Positions 10,841 through 22,354 of a stretch of 64,000 nt of DNA are shown here, piece by piece. Below the pieces are notes generated by a model that ran no database searches, was not told the DNA's origin, and worked only from the letters and a program-made list of their open reading frames with translations. Source of the DNA: Dryomyza anilis (taxonomy: Eukaryota > Arthropoda > Insecta > Diptera > Dryomyzidae); NCBI GenBank assembly GCA_951804985.1, contig OX638133.1:2190501-2254500 (forward strand), read 5' to 3'. The number at the start of each line of letters is the position of its first letter. Position 1 is the stretch's first letter. A program made the position numbers and the translations under genes.

Positions 10841-11165
10841 GCGGAGTCTGGAGTAATGTGGGAAATGTGGGAAATGTGGAATTGTGGGAAATTACAATTT
10901 TTGTACATGTTTTTGCACTTAGAATTATAAAAGTAATTGTCTCCCACTTTATCATTTTAACATTTTCAACAAGTCAGAAATTGAGCAGTTTTAGAAAATC
11001 GCTCAATAATCAATTAAAATGCATATAAATGATATTATGTTAAAGCAAAAAGTTAGATCATGAACCAGTCTACGGAAAACCAAGTTCGAAAAAATTTTAA
11101 AAATTATTCAAATGTCCATGTTTGGAGAAATATCAAAACATGTCCCACTTTACGACAGAGTCCCC
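10841..11165. mobile_element. Family N repeat (GGAGTCTGG ... CAGAGTCCCC)
   Basis: Left end GGAGTCTGGAGTAATGTGGG and right end TTTACGACAGAGTCCCC form a loose inverted repeat, with GTGGGAAATGTGG words inside. A related but diverged sequence starts at 20200. No ORF. Probably an old non-autonomous DNA element. Confidence 0.4.
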
Positions 11166-11344
11166 TATTTAAAAAGTGTCCGAAAAAATATTTACGAAAA
11201 AAATATTGAAAACTTGAAATAGGGTAAAAATGAAAGATAAAATAATGTATTAAAATTTGTTTTGATAAGCAAAATTCTTGTATATGATGTACTTATTATG
11301 TTTGTTTCTGATGTGTTTGTTCGTTTGTAATGTAATGAAAAAGA

Positions 11345-12132
11345 TTTCTCTAACATGATGAACTGTATGTGAAGAATACGTTTCATCAGATTAATGAACC
11401 AAAATGTAAAATACAACATTTATTTTCTGTTCATTAATCCAAATTTCTATCAAAATATTTTTTTGTTCGTTCATTTTTTGCCGTACTTCTCAGTTCTCAA
11501 GTAGTTTTTGTATGTTATTTCTTATATAATGCTTGCGCAACTTGCATAAATTAGTAAAATGTTTTAAAATATATTTATAATTACAATTTTTTGTAAATAA
11601 AAAGTTATATTTATAAAAGATCGCTGATGAAGGGGCTTGGCTGCCTCTGAAACAGCTGTACGATCTGCCACTCAATGCATTTTGCCAATTGTTTGTTGTT
11701 TTATTTGTTGGTACAAAACACCCAATTTGTACCGACTGGACCTTGAGCACGTTAAGACAATATCTTAAAATAAAAAATATATTTAAAAAAAATGTTTTTT
11801 TTTCGAAAATTTTTTTTTCGGATTTTTATTTTCGAAATTTTTTTTTTTGGATAATTTTTTTACAACACTTTTTAATAAAAAATTTTACAACACTTTTTTC
11901 GAATTATTTTTATAAAAAAAAAATTTTTTTTTTAGAAAAAATATTATGAACAAATTAATCAATATGACAATTCAAATTCATTGTATTGAATCTTTTGTTC
12001 ATATATATAATGAATGCATTCATTAATATGTCATTTAATGAACAGTGGTATCAATATGATGAATCTGGTATTTGGTGAAAAAATTCATAATATTTATGAA
12101 TAAATTCATCATATTGAAGATTTTTTTCTGTG
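11345..12132 (-). mobile_element. Family A TIR element, copy A2, truncated
   Basis: Inverted relative to A1: its CACAGAAAAAAATCTTC end lies at 12132 and the conserved block around ATTTATGCAAGTTGCGCAAGC at 11528-11548. The far end is truncated near 11345. It carries a foreign insert of about 150 bp at 11615-11770 that A1 and A3 lack. The A/T homopolymer middle has expanded T runs. Confidence 0.65.
11615..11770. other. Unidentified GC-richer insert inside element A2
   Basis: Comparison with copies A1 and A3 shows that sequence from about GATCGCTGATG to GTTAAGACAATATC is extra. It is less AT-rich than its host, holds no full ORF, tRNA box or A tail, and is not recognised. It may be a fragment of another element or a captured genomic piece. 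Confidence 0.45.
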
Positions 12133-12413
12133 TGATTTGATTAAGGAAATTCATCATTATCGAATCAAAAACTAATATATTTTTTCATCTTAAATGTTTA
12201 AACTAATGTTAAATACCCATTCAGATAAGAAATCTCTTTACCAGCATATTCACTGATAATTTTTCGTATAAACCACATTTGCTAAGTTCAGAAAAATCCC
12301 AAAATTGCTATATTGAAGATTTTTTGTTTTTCAATTAAAAACAACAATTCACGGTATTAACCACTACGAAAAATTAATGTTTTAAATAAATCATCAATTT
12401 GATTGTGAAACAA

Positions 12414-12601
12414 CACTCAGCAAAGAAATTTCATAAAATCCCACTAAAATTTGTCATTAAGAACAGTTATTGGTTGAATAGTATTATTTTATAGTAATAT
12501 GTAGTATTTAATGAGATTTACCTATTGAGTTATTAGTTTATTTTATTGACTAATTTCAATAGTAAAAATATAAATTTTATGGTATTTTTTTTTTTTGAGT
12601 G
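12414..12601. mobile_element. Family B TIR element
   Basis: Starts CACTCAGCAAAG and ends in a T run followed by GAGTG and TA. The interior has the family words TAGTATTTAATG and TTATTGACTAATTTCAATAG. No ORF. The left flank is not TA, so the target duplication is incomplete. Confidence 0.55.
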
Positions 12602-12695
12602 TACACTAAGAAAACAAAGATACTTACCAGAAATATCAGAGTGCACACAGTAATTTGTAGGTAAGTTGATGTTTAACTTACTTACAAATTAGATA

Positions 12696-13845
12696 CACAC
12701 AAAAAAGAAGAATTATATATAATAATTATTTGCCGTAAACAATCAAATGTTTGTAGTGAGAATTTATTGTTTCCACTGAAGACTTATAATTTTATATAAT
12801 TTGTCATTAATAATGACTGTTTCCTGCGAACACTTTAAAGTATTAGTATTTGTAACATATAGTAATTTATTTGTCGTAAACACTTTAATTGTTTACATTA
12901 AACACTGAACACAAATGTTCAATTAATTATTCCTCTTAAACACATTCTTTACTTCTGTTAGCTGCTGCATTTCTTTGTCTTAAATGGCAAATTTTAATTA
13001 GTGTTTCAAACAAACACTTGAAGTATTTGCGCGAAACACTTGTTTAAGAGGAAGTATTTGCAGAGAGTATACATAGTAAAGAGATGTCATCCGAGTTGGT
13101 TTGCAGTTCGATGGACCGATTGTAGCAAGTAAACAAGAGTAAAATGGTTTTTGGAAGTTAAATTCGTTCAATGTAGACCGAAAATATACAAATTTTCTAT
13201 CTCCCTAATATTTTTAATAGCTGTTTTATTAATATTTATATTTTTCTGCCTTAATTCGACGAATTTAACATAAAAAAAAAAACATTTTACTCATGTTTAC
13301 TTGCTATAATCGGTCCATCGAACTGCAACCAACTCGGATGACATCTCTTTACTATGTATACTCTCTGGTATTTGCCCGCGTATTTCCGAAAGCAAACATG
13401 TCGTTTTAGTACTGAGCCGAACCTCACGCAACGTGCAACATTTATCGCCGGAATTCACATTTGACTCAGTCAAATTATGTGTAATTCTCAATCGGTTAAT
13501 CAAAAAATTCGTTTAATATTTGTATTCGATTTTATTTTTTAATTATAAATTCCACTCCATGACTAAATGAGTAACAATAAAATATGTTTAATGAATGCAT
13601 GTGTCTGTGTGGAATGTGGATTCATTTTGGAAGTATTTATGGGAAATACTTTTATATAATCTAAAGTATTTCCAGCAAAGGAGATGGAAATTTATATAGT
13701 TTGCTACAAATATTACAGTGGTTTGCGATTAATAATATAAGCATTGGCTACAAATCATTTAAATTGGTTGTAGCAAATAATATTACAAGCACTTCAAGTA
13801 TTTGTTTGCATTATTGCTTGCACCAAACAAGATATTTTTTGTGTG
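12696..13845. mobile_element. Family D TIR element (AAACACTT motif array), copy D1
   Basis: Inverted ends CACACAAAAAA and TTTTTTGTGTG are flanked by TA on both sides (12694-12695 and 13846-13847), a Tc1/mariner-type target duplication. The interior is a loose array of AAACACTT/AAGTATTTG words in both orientations, about 840 bp once the nested snapback element is removed. No transposase. A second copy is at 18529-19685. Confidence 0.7.
13062..13367. mobile_element. hAT-like snapback element nested in D1
   Basis: Two inverted arms of about 85 bp (13062-13146 and 13283-13367) that differ at only a few positions, separated by an AT-rich loop. Outer ends read (C)AGAGAGTATACATAG. It is flanked by the 8-bp direct repeat GTATTTGC (13054-13061, 13368-13375). 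An 8-bp duplication with CAGAG-like ends suggests mobilisation by a hAT transposase. No ORF. Confidence 0.8.
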
Positions 13846-14205
13846 TAGTCATTAAGAAAAGACATGGAATATACACGCACCACTCAAATGGTGTGGGGGA
13901 ATTTCGCCAAAGTTCTACAGTGCTTATTTTGAAAATGAGCTAAAGAAATTATTTGCTGTGTGCCAAAAAGTTTAATTTTAACCCTTAATACTTTGAAGTT
14001 AGTTGATGTGTAAAAAGTACACATTGAATAAAACGAGCGCTTCATTTAATGTTCCTCACCAAACACGTTTTTGCATTTCGTGTATTTTAAGTACGACGCG
14101 TCGTATTTACCTAAAAAAAACAAATAATGTCAAAGATTCGTTATTTGTTTTTTTTTTTGTCAAAGATTCTATGTCAAAGATTCTAAACGATATTATGTTT
14201 GCATG

Positions 14206-14398
14206 TAGCCGGCCTCAGCAGTCCAGAGGTAGCGCGCTGGACTTGTATTCTGAAGGTCTCGGGTTCGAATCCCGGCTTGGGCATGGGCGCTCGTGGTGAT
14301 ATTAACCACTAAATTGTAGGGAATAGATTTCACAGTACAATGGATATACTCTGTCTGAGTGCTGTGGATCTTAGTAGATATTCCAAAAAAAAAAAAAA
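14206..14398 (+). mobile_element. tRNA-derived SINE, family S2
   Basis: A tRNA-like head with a B box in GGGTTCGAATCCC and an A-box-like TCCAGAGGTAGCGCGC, then a unique body and a run of A at the end. It is bounded by an exact 11-bp target duplication, ATGTTTGCATG, at 14195-14205 and 14399-14409. Unrelated in body and tail to family S1. tRNA-like folding is partial, so it is not a functional tRNA gene. Confidence 0.9.
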
Positions 14399-14409
14399 AT
14401 GTTTGCATG

Positions 14410-15509
14410 AAGCAAAGCATATGACCAACATAACGTAATACGTAATTAGATAATATATAAAAGAAATATGATATGTGAAAATGTGTTTTTTATAACTCCT
14501 TTATCATTGGTTACTTATTGACGTATCAAATGATATCAAAAAAAAAAAAACAAAAAATAATTTAGAGCTTAAGTGTTTCAGTTATTTAATGTCAAAAGTA
14601 GACTACTTAAGTTGTACATTTTTTTTGGTTATAAGTACCGCTAACATTTTAGATTATATTTAAAAATGTAAAATCAACCTAGATATTCATTATGTTCCAT
14701 ATGTTCATTATGCACCTAAAAGCAATCCACAAACATTTTAAAGAAAATATTTCTTTACATGCGAATCAATAAAATTCATTCGCACTCCGGCCACCTGGTG
14801 TTCTGTAGCGACACTACGAACCAGTTTATCGGCTGACATTAAATTTACTCTTCATCTTTTATCACCGTCAATCCCATGTGAAGTATGGTGGAGAGTGTAT
14901 TGTAGTGGCGTAGGTACGCTCTCTTGCGCTGAGTAAATGCCAAATGTTGATTGGTTAGTTGTCTGCCAATCAGTTATGTTGCACTCAATTGAGCTACTCG
15001 CACAGCCAATCACAATGCGAAAGAGGCGGAGTCAAATTTTGAAGGCTTGTTCTAAAACGTACCGAGTACAAAGTTTATAATTTGTATTTTTCTGTAAACA
15101 GTGTGTATCGTCAAAATACAATTTTTTTTAATCAAAACCAGTTCTACTCAACTCGCTAGATTTTATTTTTATATAATTTTTTTTTACATAGATACGAAAT
15201 GTGTAAATTATTATGTAGAGTAAATAACCTTGAAACATTAATAACACGTTGTTATTGGTCCATGAATTGAGTGGAAAACACAATTCATATATCACTCAAA
15301 TTCGGTTTCTTCATTTTATGTCGCTGAAAGGAATTTTCGTTTGTTTTTTGTTAGGACTAAATATTTTATTAAACATAATTTCAATTATTTAATTAAAAAA
15401 TTATCAGAGTACATACATATATTGTAAAAATATTGACATGTTCTTAAATTTCTTTCGATAGGAATTAATATAGGTGACAATAAAAATTTAATTCTATTGA
15501 TTTCACACA
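14410..15509. other. Spacer with a GC-richer, CCAAT-bearing patch
   Basis: Mostly AT-rich. From about 14780 to 15060 it is GC-richer, with GGCCACCTGGTG at 14798-14809 and CCAAT/ATTGG words at 14950-15012 (GATTGGTTAG, GCCAATCAG, GCCAATCAC). No ORF. This may be a regulatory patch or an unrecognised repeat. Confidence 0.35.
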
Positions 15510-16495
15510 CACAGAATACTGATTTGTTGCGGCAACCAACTAAATTGCCCTACCGAATCATTAGGTTGCGGCAACAACTGATAAAGTAGCTTCAACAACC
15601 TCTTAATTCGGTTGTAGCAACAGCGTAGTCTGAGAGCATGAGATTGTGACAACCTCCAAGTCGGTGAGCAATTTGTGGCAAAAGAGCAAGGTGTGGCAAA
15701 CTCCATGTTGGTGATCATGCGGTTGTAACAACTTCTGAATCGGTGAACATGAGGTTCACAAGTAACCACAATTCAGTAATTGTTACTAAAAATGGTTACA
15801 TATATAATTTACTTTGGTCCCATAGTAACTTTCTAGCTTCAAATATATTAATAGGAGGTTACAACGAAAGCAAATTCGAATAAATTACAAATCAAATCAC
15901 TAACAAATGAATTGAAAATGATTGGAAGCAATCAACTTTGAATTAGCCACAACTCAGTCCCTTATGAATAAAGAAAATAAAAAATTTGAAACCAAAAAAT
16001 CGAAACTTCACTAAAAAGAAATCAAAATCGTCGCCGAAAATTCGTTTATTTCGCTTGTACTGAATAGTGTGTGCAAAAATATATTTTTTAAAAGCGAATA
16101 ACAACCGAAATTGGTGCCATATCAGAGCTTCTGGTTACTTGGGTTGTGGCAACCACCAAATCAGTGACCATGAGGTTGTGGCAACCTCAAAATAGTTATC
16201 AAAAAACTGGCAACCAAACTGCTGATAGACATGCGGTTGCCTTTTCTCATTTATTTTGCTGATACAAGAACGCACTCAGCTGCCGTAACAAATGCACAAA
16301 CGCCGAATTTTGGCAGATTGAAAAATGCAATCGTAAGATTACGGCAACTGAATGTGCAGTTGCGCGGACTAACATTTCGGTTACAGCAAATAAGGTGCGT
16401 TTATATTAATGACATGAGGTTACAACAAATGTATTTCGTTTGCAGCACTGAAACGTTGGTTCAATTAGCCTCATGTTAAAAAAGAATTTTCTGTG
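15510..16495. mobile_element. Family H TIR element (GTTGYRGCAAC motif array)
   Basis: Inverted ends CACAGAATAC and GAATTTTCTGTG enclose 986 bp filled with at least nine variants of the near-palindrome GGTTGYGGCAACC spaced about 30-40 bp apart, denser toward both ends, and a plainer AT-rich centre (15780-16110). No ORF. Flanks are CA on the left and TG on the right, so the target duplication is not resolved. Only one copy is seen in the window. Confidence 0.6.
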
Positions 16496-16499
16496 TGCA

Positions 16500-17150
16500 G
16501 TATGTGCAAAGTTTGAAAACGATTGAAAATGTTATCGCAATTGACATCTCAATACACAAAAATTATTTATCAAAATGTTTCAAACACTGTCGGCAAAATT
16601 AAAATTTTGACATGGTACAGTAAAATTTTTAGCAATGATTCCGAAAGTTCAGTTTTGTCAAATTGGGTTTTGGTTTTGAGATATAGCTTCAATTTTTCAA
16701 TTTTTCATTTTTTTGCCTTTTTTTATTTTTAAAATTCCAATAAAAGAAAAGAATGAAATTATCTTTTCGATATTAAGTGCAGAAGTCCATCGCGCTACAA
16801 AACACAAATTATCTTTTATGCGTGAAAAAACTTGTTTGCGAGATATAAGCAACATACATTTTTTTTTAATACAAAATTTTGGGCAAAAAATACGTTATTA
16901 CTTAGTGGGTAAAAATATTAAAAATGATTTTATTGAACTATTATGTAGTGCCATGTATCCTCTTTAAAATCCCATTTAAGAAAATAAATTACTATACTTG
17001 GTTAAAAAGTTATAAATACAAGGAGCATCCTGAATTGAACAAAATTGGCAATTACCGAATAGGTTATAGTAAACAAGGTGCCTAAAAACTGGCTGATTTA
17101 GTTTAATCTTCACCTTGATATTAATAATAAAGAAGGTACGCTCAGAAAAA
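16500..17150. other. AT-rich spacer, no gene seen
   Basis: Short open frames only, with no start context, domain or repeat that I recognise. Confidence 0.4.
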
Positions 17151-17186
17151 ATGTTTATATAATACCATTAATATTGGTCAATGGAG

Positions 17187-17521
17187 TAATAATAATAGTT
17201 TAGCGCTACAGTCCTGTATAGAACTTCGGCCGAGCTCTCTCGCCATTTGACCTGTGCGTGTTATATTTGTACTCAAATCGGTGGGACCTACAGTTTATTG
17301 CCGAATCCAAACGGCGGGTGAGAGCTTTTCATAGGCAATGTTTTACTTTCGTACGTTTGCCATTTACTGCCGAGAGGTAGCGTCGCATAGAAAAATGTTT
17401 TCTATGAAAAAGATGTTGGTAGTCTCTGGGGATCGAACCGCGGACCTTTCGGCTCGTAGTCGAATGCACCAGCTACTTTTCGCTCGTAGTCCAACGCACT
17501 AACCAGACGATCTACCGACGG
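17187..17521 (-). mobile_element. tRNA-derived SINE, family S1, copy 2, with duplicated head segment
   Basis: Same family as 4762-5072: shared GCGCTACAGTCCTGTATAGA body, (TTA)n tail and B box GGTTCGATCC on the minus strand. The tRNA head contains an internal tandem duplication of about 30 bp: the CTCGTAGTC segment occurs at 17453 and again at 17482. This separates the A and B boxes and probably harms transcription. It sits inside a family B-like element (about 17150-17640). Confidence 0.85.
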
Positions 17522-17659
17522 AATTATTGATTTAAAAATGCAAAAAATGATTATTTTCATAAAAACTGAAATATTGTTTTATAGTATTTTGTATTATTTA
17601 ATGGTATTTACCGATTAAAATAATTATTATGATTTATTTTTCAGTTATTTAGTTCAGTA

Positions 17660-18528
17660 GGTTGCGCAAACAAAGATAGTGTATGCAGCTCATATCTGCC
17701 GACGGCAACTACATTTTTTTTTAATTTTCAAAAAAAATTTAAAATTAACAGAAAATGCAAAATTAAGTAATTTTATTCATTTCATTTGTTTAAATTTATT
17801 TTATTTTATATTTTAGGAAACTATTATATAACGTACGGCCCGTATAATACTTTTATTTATGAGTTAATTTTAATCGATATCAGTCTGAATGTTAAATTAA
17901 AAAACAAAAATAATAAAAAATAAAATAAAATGAATCTGCCAAATTGAAGGTTGTTAATTTTGTAAGTAATTTTATGTAATACACATGCGTAAACATTAAA
18001 TATATTAAAAAACTTCAAATCTTCGTGAAAAAACTTTGATGTGTGGCATGGGCAGCATTTATGAAATGCCGTCGGCATTACATTATAACATAACTTGTAT
18101 AAAACTTCAAAATAAAACAAACGTCTGTTTTTGTATGACGTAATATCAAATATAGGATTAAAATTAGACATAATTTTAAGTTTTTGAAAGTTTTCTCATT
18201 AAATACAGTGTAAAAGTCTGTATTACACAGTTCGACTTTATTAAGCATATACAGAATGTTACAGCGGGTCTCAAAACTGGTTTCCGTTCGAATGAACCAC
18301 GAATAGGTTAGTCGAAATTTGCATACATAATTGGATAATAACGTAAGTGTACCACCTCCGACACATGAACCCAATTCCGTCATTTTTCATTACGAATGGT
18401 GCAAAGTTAAAAAAAAAACACTATGGAATTTCAACAAGAATTGTGCATGTGCTTTTTATTATTGGTACATTTCATGAATTTGAAGTTGTCGATAATTTAA
18501 TTTTATCCTGATATTCAGATAATTGTTA
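17660..18528. other. AT-rich spacer, no gene seen
   Basis: Two overlapping frames of about 100 codons occur on the minus strand (17857-18383), but their composition is that of random AT-rich DNA, with no domain and no conserved motif. I do not call a gene. Confidence 0.4.
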
Positions 18529-19685
18529 CACTCTAAAAAAGGAATGTTTATAAAATACTAGTGGAAAGCTATCGGCTACTTCTGGTAAATACATATTGGC
18601 TGCCATAAATACTTATTGTTAGTCGCAAATAATAATGGCTTATTGCAAACATTTGCACAATTCTAGTGTTTGAACAAAACAATATTTAATTTCTTAAAAA
18701 CATTTAAAATGTTTCCCAAGAACACTTAGAAAAGTCACTTCAATTATTACTCCCAAACACTCATTTGTTACCAGTAAATAAATTGAAAGTGTTTAAGATA
18801 AGTAATAAATACATGATATTTCTTTGTGGCAAACACTAAGTGTTTCCCAGAACGCAATCTATTTTAAAAGTGTTTGCCCTAAATACTAATAGCTTCTCGG
18901 AAAAAATGCTACATTGAAAGTGTTTGCCACAAAAATAGTACAGCTTCTGATAAAAGATGCATCACTTGAACAATTAAACTTATCCGTGTCATGCAACACT
19001 GGCACGAATAAACGTGGATAAGCTTCTTTTGTCGAATAAGAAGCAACATTTTCTTATTGTGCGAAGCTAATTATTATCATATATAGCCACTGCCATCAAT
19101 TCATCATAATCGGTCTTCACATCATCCAAAACAGATGACTGCAGAAACACTGCCGAAATTCTGTGCAAATCATCTGACGAAAACCCAGTCAGTTTAGACG
19201 ACTTTTTAAGACGCGTCCAATGTATGTCCTAGGCATAATTCATCGATGTGTTGTAGTGTTTCCTTAGTGTCCATCAATATCAGTCGAAATAAAAGGTTTA
19301 TTTTCGGCAGTCGCTCGTTTACCCGATTTGTCGAATAATATTCCCTGGAATTCTGCATTATTTGACATGTCGCGTAAATGAGAGGGCTGCCGCAATAAAA
19401 AAAAACCTTTTGCTTTGACTGAATTTGGCGAACACTACAAATATTTGCTGGAAACACTTCAAGTATTTTTGGCAAACATTTCCAAATTTTGAAATATTTG
19501 TGGGAAACACTTTTCGTGTTTGTGGGAAACACTTTTCTTGTTTGTGGAAAACACTTTTCGTGTTTGTGGGAAACATTTCAATTATTTGTGGGATACACTA
19601 CTGATCATTTGTGAGAAACACTTCGATTATTTCCTACACTTTAGTGTTTGTTTGAGAAAGTATTTACGGGAAACGATTTTTTGTG
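18529..19685. mobile_element. Family D TIR element, copy D2, with unique core
   Basis: Starts CACTCTAAAAAAGG after TA (18527-18528) and ends TTTTTTGTG before TA (19686-19687). Both ends are arrays of the AAACACTT motif; the right array has near-perfect repeats of TTTGTGGGAAACACTT (19495-19580). A central block of about 430 bp (18975-19405) lacks the motif, is less AT-rich and is absent from D1. Confidence 0.65.
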
Positions 19686-19699
19686 TAATATACGGAATA

Positions 19700-20199
19700 C
19701 ATAATTGATAAATGATTCTTTGCATACATCTATATTATTTAAACCCATTTCTAGTCTCCTATATATACTAAATGCTTAAGAAAACTACAATTTAGACTTC
19801 GGAAAAGATGTTGCCCATGAAAAATAAGCAGAGTCCCAAAACAACATAACCCACCTTACATAAAACCGTTTTTAAGCTTAGCCCCTTATTTTGTAAAACG
19901 AAACGAAAAGTGATTCGTCCAAAAAATGTCAGAAATTCCAGTAACAGAATTTGTTTGTATTAAATGAAATAAAAACGACGACGAAATGTACAAGAAAACC
20001 TAAGATGTGACGGGATTTTTTGACGAATCATTTTTCGTTTCAGAATTTGGCTACAAATTTGTATTAGCCCAGAAGAATTGATAAAAAAGTAGCTCCAGAT
20101 TAAATTTGTTTATGTTTAAAGTTGACATTACCAAACAATTTATTATTATACCAAAAACATATCTAATCGCTTATTTTGTCTATTGCGACGTTTATATTA
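19700..20199. other. AT-rich spacer, no gene seen
   Basis: No ORF, no terminal repeat and no recognisable regulatory motif cluster. Confidence 0.4.
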
Positions 20200-20841
20200 G
20201 GGGAAGCTGGGGACACGTTTTTATTTTCCTCAAAAAAAAAGTACATTTTAATATATTTTTTGAATTCCTTTGAAGTGTTTATTCCATAGATTGATTCATA
20301 ATATAACGTTTTGCATTAACAGAATACCATTTCATTGATTTATGAGCGATTATTCTAAACATCTCAATTTGGAATTTCTTGAGAAATGTTGAGGTAAAGT
20401 GGGAAACTTTAAAATTTTTACCAATGTTAGTAAAGTTAGTTTTTCAATTTCATGTTTTGTGTTTTTTTTTTCATAAAAAAGTCAGATATATTAAGGATAA
20501 AAAAAATATAATAAAGTAATAAAAAAAGAATGGTAAATAATGTGAATAAAGTCAGAATGAAAAAAAGTTTAAATTCATATACATCTCAGTATCCTTCTTC
20601 TGACAAAGTTCAAGATTATTTACCGTTGTTAAAAGTTCGCTTCTCGGCTTTCTTCTGCAATTCAGATGTTATCTCAGGTGAAGTCAAAATGTTACTTATC
20701 ATTGATTAGAGACCACGATTGAAGTTTTTCTTGGCCAAACCAATACCATAATTTATATAATACAATATTTTCACTAAAATTACAAGAAACATTGGTTAAA
20801 TTTCGTTTGCCCCTCACCACGGACTATTTTTCCAACTTTAC
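20200..20841. mobile_element. Diverged family N-like repeat
   Basis: Begins GGGGAAGCTGGGGACACG and ends near TTTCCAACTTTACCC, with AAAGTGGGAAAC inside, resembling 10841-11165 in vocabulary. Boundaries are soft and the inverted repeat is poor. Confidence 0.3.
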
Positions 20842-22350
20842 CCAATATTCCAATATAAAAATAACGTAGCACCATTAATGCTAATTTAAATATTTAATAA
20901 AAACCCGTTTGTATTTCAAAGATAAACAATTTGCGATTATTTTGAACAAACCGTCTTAATTAAAAACTACGCATATTCTCGCTTTTTGATCAGCACTCTA
21001 AAAACTTTCAAAAACTTTTTTTTTCCACTTGCAATTCGAAATGCAATTTGATTATAATCATGGATGAAAAAGTTGATGCAATTTAATATTGCATTATAAA
21101 ATGCACTTGACAATTGTTTTTATTTTGACTTTTCAATATATATCCCGTCCCTAAAATATGCGTGGAATCTGTCATTACAATTCAACAAGATTTAATATGC
21201 CCAAAAAGCTTCAAGATATATGTGTGTGTGTTAGTCGGAAATCTTTTTACAGAACAATGTCAGGAATTTTGTTTCTGGAATGCGAGAAATTATTAAATGG
21301 AAAAATTGACTGTACTAAATGATTTCACTTAGCATGTTTTATTTGTCCGTCTCCGAAGTGGCCAGGCAATTACTTTTAACTAATTTTTATGTTACGTATT
21401 AATATTGTTTATTTAAAAACTACAAAATATTTAAAACCAATTTCTCAAAAATATTAAGTTTTCAATTACGGGTGATTTACTTTTGATTAAAACCTGTTTT
21501 GCAACAGTAGTTTTGCAACCCTTCGACTAATGAAGATGCCGTTAAAGGTTTCTGACGTCGAAAATACGTCATAAACCTTTTTGAAAAATGAAGGGTTAAA
21601 TTGCTTTATTGTTGGTTGTTTCTATTGAAATGTATTATCTTACACCCATAAAATTATGACCACATGAACCATAGTAACATGAACTTAATTTTTACAATAT
21701 CAGTAAAAATTTTAATTTGCACTGCGACCTCTTAAATTCGGGTAGGTAAATATAATTCTTGTCTTTCGAAAACATACTCAAATTTAGTTGTCGTATAAAG
21801 ATTTTTCGGAAGTGAACAACGTATAACCTAACGACGAGAAACAGCACATTTGACGACGATACTCGACTCGAAAACAACCCTCGTCAGATCAGGGGTACCT
21901 TTAACACCGCACAACCGCCCGCGTGCACAATGTCATTAACAAAAAAGAGAAAAAAAGCACTGAACAGGAAACCAAGCGAAGGAAACGGAAATTGAACAGA
22001 AAATGAAAGAGAAGGAGACAAATTCATTTTGTAATTTAATAATGCAAAAAGTTTTAATGGAATTTCGAAAATGTAAGTACAACGTTTGGCTGTAGATGTT
22101 AATAAAGTGTGAGAGCTCGTTATTGAAAAATGGGTTTATTAATGAGAGTAATTGTAAAACATGTATTTAAAATAGAGTAAAATTTAGAGATATATTTGAA
22201 CATTTGAGGTCAGAAGTATTTCGAAAGAAGTATTTGGAATCGAATCTGGTATAAATTGGTTACGTTCGGATAAACTGTTATTGAAACCTTCGGATATAAC
22301 TGATATTTAATGTCGTTATGCATTTGTGTGCGTTTTCAATATCAACATCA
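20842..22350. other. AT-rich spacer, no gene seen
   Basis: No gene-like frame. Near 21510-21600 there is a short imperfect inverted repeat around TTTTGCAACCCTTC, and near 21890-22010 a purine-rich patch. Nothing else stands out. Confidence 0.35.
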
Positions 22351-22354
22351 CACT

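Noticed and set aside
14207..14285. tRNA gene on the plus strand
   Set aside because: Cloverleaf is imperfect, and an A tail plus exact 11-bp duplication mark a SINE.
17857..18383. Two overlapping minus-strand frames of about 100 codons as a gene
   Set aside because: Random AT-rich composition, no motif, no splice or promoter signals that I could support.
18529..19685. CRISPR-like array of AAACACTT repeats with spacers
   Set aside because: Repeats are short, variable and in both orientations, within a TIR element of a eukaryotic genome; there are no cas genes.
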